A DNA stretch of 14,025 nt, taken from positions 1 through 14,025 of the forward strand of contig CAKOIJ010000027.1 of the NCBI GenBank assembly GCA_934086775.1, written 5' to 3'. The notes below the pieces were generated by a model that did no database searches, was not told the DNA's origin, and worked only from the letters and a program-made list of their open reading frames with translations. Both the position numbers and the translations under genes were made by a program. This document shows positions 13,232 to 14,025 of the stretch, piece after piece; within the stretch, counting starts at the first letter, position 1; each line of letters starts with the position of its first letter. The DNA comes from an uncultured Bacilli bacterium (lineage in GTDB: Bacteria > Bacillota_I > Bacilli_A > RF39 > UBA660).

Positions 13232-14025
13232 TTAATTTACAATAGTATATGGATCTGCTTTTGTTCCAGAACCTTTTACAATTACATCACTTGATAAGGC
13301 CATGACTGGGCTTGAAGCCAAATCATCATTTACGCCGCCGTAGCGGCTGTGGTAGTGAACAAACCCACCGGCGATGACAAAGAAAGAATAATACTGATCA
13401 GAGGCAGAAGGACTTAGTAACCATTGGTATTGGTTTTCTCCCTGGAATAACCAGTTATTATCATGACATGCTGCTGTTCCATCATAATTATATGGTTTAA
13501 CAGTTCTTGCACAGTCACTTGCAAGTACAGCGTATCCATAATCACTTGGATATATTAATCCCACACTTCCTATAAATGAAACAGAATTATTATAACTATT
13601 TGCTGCTGTTTTTCCTGGTGTTGTTCCTCTTTCTGCTGTATACCATCCTGATGATGTAAGTATTTCAAACGAATCGCTTGTACTCAAATACATCTTAAAG
13701 TTTACTGTATGATTATAATTGGTTAGATTATATGTGCTTGATAATGTATTATACATTGTTGTGTTAGGAAAATGATTATTACCACTTGTATCGTAAGCCA
13801 TGGTTGGATAGTTATTTTGTTCATAATGTCTTCTTACTCTTATTACTTCTTCTCCATTTGCTCCATCATTAAATACTCCAATTATTCTCCATAGTTCTTT
13901 TTCATTTGTACTTTTATTAGTCATGTATATATAGTTACTTGGATCAGTTCCTTCATATCTATATCCATTTTCATTATATACTCCATTTGTATGACTAGTT
14001 GCATATGATTTTATTAATGTTGCTA
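13232..14025 (-). CDS. Secreted/surface protein, C-terminal part, with a GC-rich variable-looking patch (5' incomplete)
   Basis: The frame stays open to the window edge, beyond the internal ATG at 13924, so the true start lies outside. The visible 263 residues read YATSHTNGVYNENGYRYEGT, then the block KELWRIIGVFND and, near the end, YQWLLSPSAS, FFVIAGGFVHYHSRYGG and SSPVMALSSDVIV. The closing GSGTKADPYTIVN tail recurs, as far as I know, in large exported-protein families of gut Bacilli. W-x-L(S/R)SP followed by a Gly-rich stretch and a conserved P-V/A-x-x-L-S-S-D is reminiscent of C-type-lectin-like folds (DUF6273/FISUMP type); this assignment is inference. Between 13334 and 13378 codon usage changes sharply to C-ending, GC-rich codons. 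The gene ends two bases after the shared terminator. Confidence 0.75.
   Translation of the reverse strand, partial: ATLIKSYATSHTNGVYNENGYRYEGTDPSNYIYMTNKSTNEKELWRIIGVFNDGANGEEVIRVRRHYEQNNYPTMAYDTSGNNHFPNTTMYNTLSSTYNLTNYNHTVNFKMYLSTSDSFEILTSSGWYTAERGTTPGKTAANSYNNSVSFIGSVGLIYPSDYGYAVLASDCARTVKPYNYDGTAACHDNNWLFQGENQYQWLLSPSASDQYYSFFVIAGGFVHYHSRYGGVNDDLASSPVMALSSDVIVKGSGTKADPYTIVN
13298..13405 (-). other. Candidate diversified region (DGR variable-repeat-like) in the surface protein gene
   Basis: In the coding strand the 15 codons at 13378-13334 include GTC, ATC, GCC, CAC, TAC, CAC, AGC, CGC, TAC, GGC and GGC: 11 end in C. The last 18 codons before the stop contain none. The 54 bases from the first of these codons are about 57% G+C in a genome of roughly a quarter. 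Further C-ending codons (AGC, GTC, GCC) continue to 13298, and one GCC lies at 13403-13405. NNC codons arise when a diversity-generating retroelement randomises AAC codons. No template repeat or reverse transcriptase is in this window. Confidence 0.4.

Overview
The window is very AT-rich (roughly a quarter G+C), tightly packed, and uses TAA, TAG and TGA as stops with TGG for Trp, so the standard bacterial code. Consensus-like TTGACA/TATAAT promoters, AGGAGG-type ribosome sites, a YtgP/MurJ flippase, a Cse60-like small protein and NatAB/YhaQP-type ABC genes point to a low-GC Bacillota. The style of the last gene, a secreted protein ending in a GSGTKADPYTIV-type tail, suggests an uncultured gut Bacilli/RF39-like lineage; that placement is inference.

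Layout. 1-1802 is a decayed zone: a broken minus-strand reading frame, a 5'-truncated and internally deleted VanY-type carboxypeptidase, an intact kinase-fold gene, repeats, and the 3' half of a tRNA-Trp(CCA) with its terminator. It reads as the right-hand junction of an element that integrated in a tRNA-Trp gene. 1803-4330 holds small envelope genes: a lipoprotein broken by a one-base shift in an A8 tract, a coiled-coil membrane-anchored protein, a four-helix membrane protein and a second lipoprotein whose promoter suggests a leaderless mRNA. 4319-8367 is a four-gene operon (Cse60-like, YtgP/MurJ-like flippase, ABC ATPase, ABC permease), followed by tRNA-Leu(GAG).

8586-11128 is an accessory-looking locus: a ClpX-like unfoldase without the zinc domain and without the ClpP-docking IGF loop, preceded by a small unknown gene on the same strand, and a divergent second unknown gene; the two divergent promoters physically overlap. 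11113-13032 is a LysR regulator divergent from a PHP-family protein in which four of the expected metal ligands are replaced. A 45-residue very basic protein with a perfect consensus promoter follows.

The window closes with a 5'-incomplete secreted protein on the minus strand. Near its 3' end is a GC-rich patch in which 11 of 15 consecutive codons end in C, against none in the last 18 codons. That is the pattern expected where a diversity-generating retroelement has randomised AAC codons, and it is the most interesting signal here, together with the tRNA-Trp attachment remnant and the ClpP-independent ClpX-like protein.
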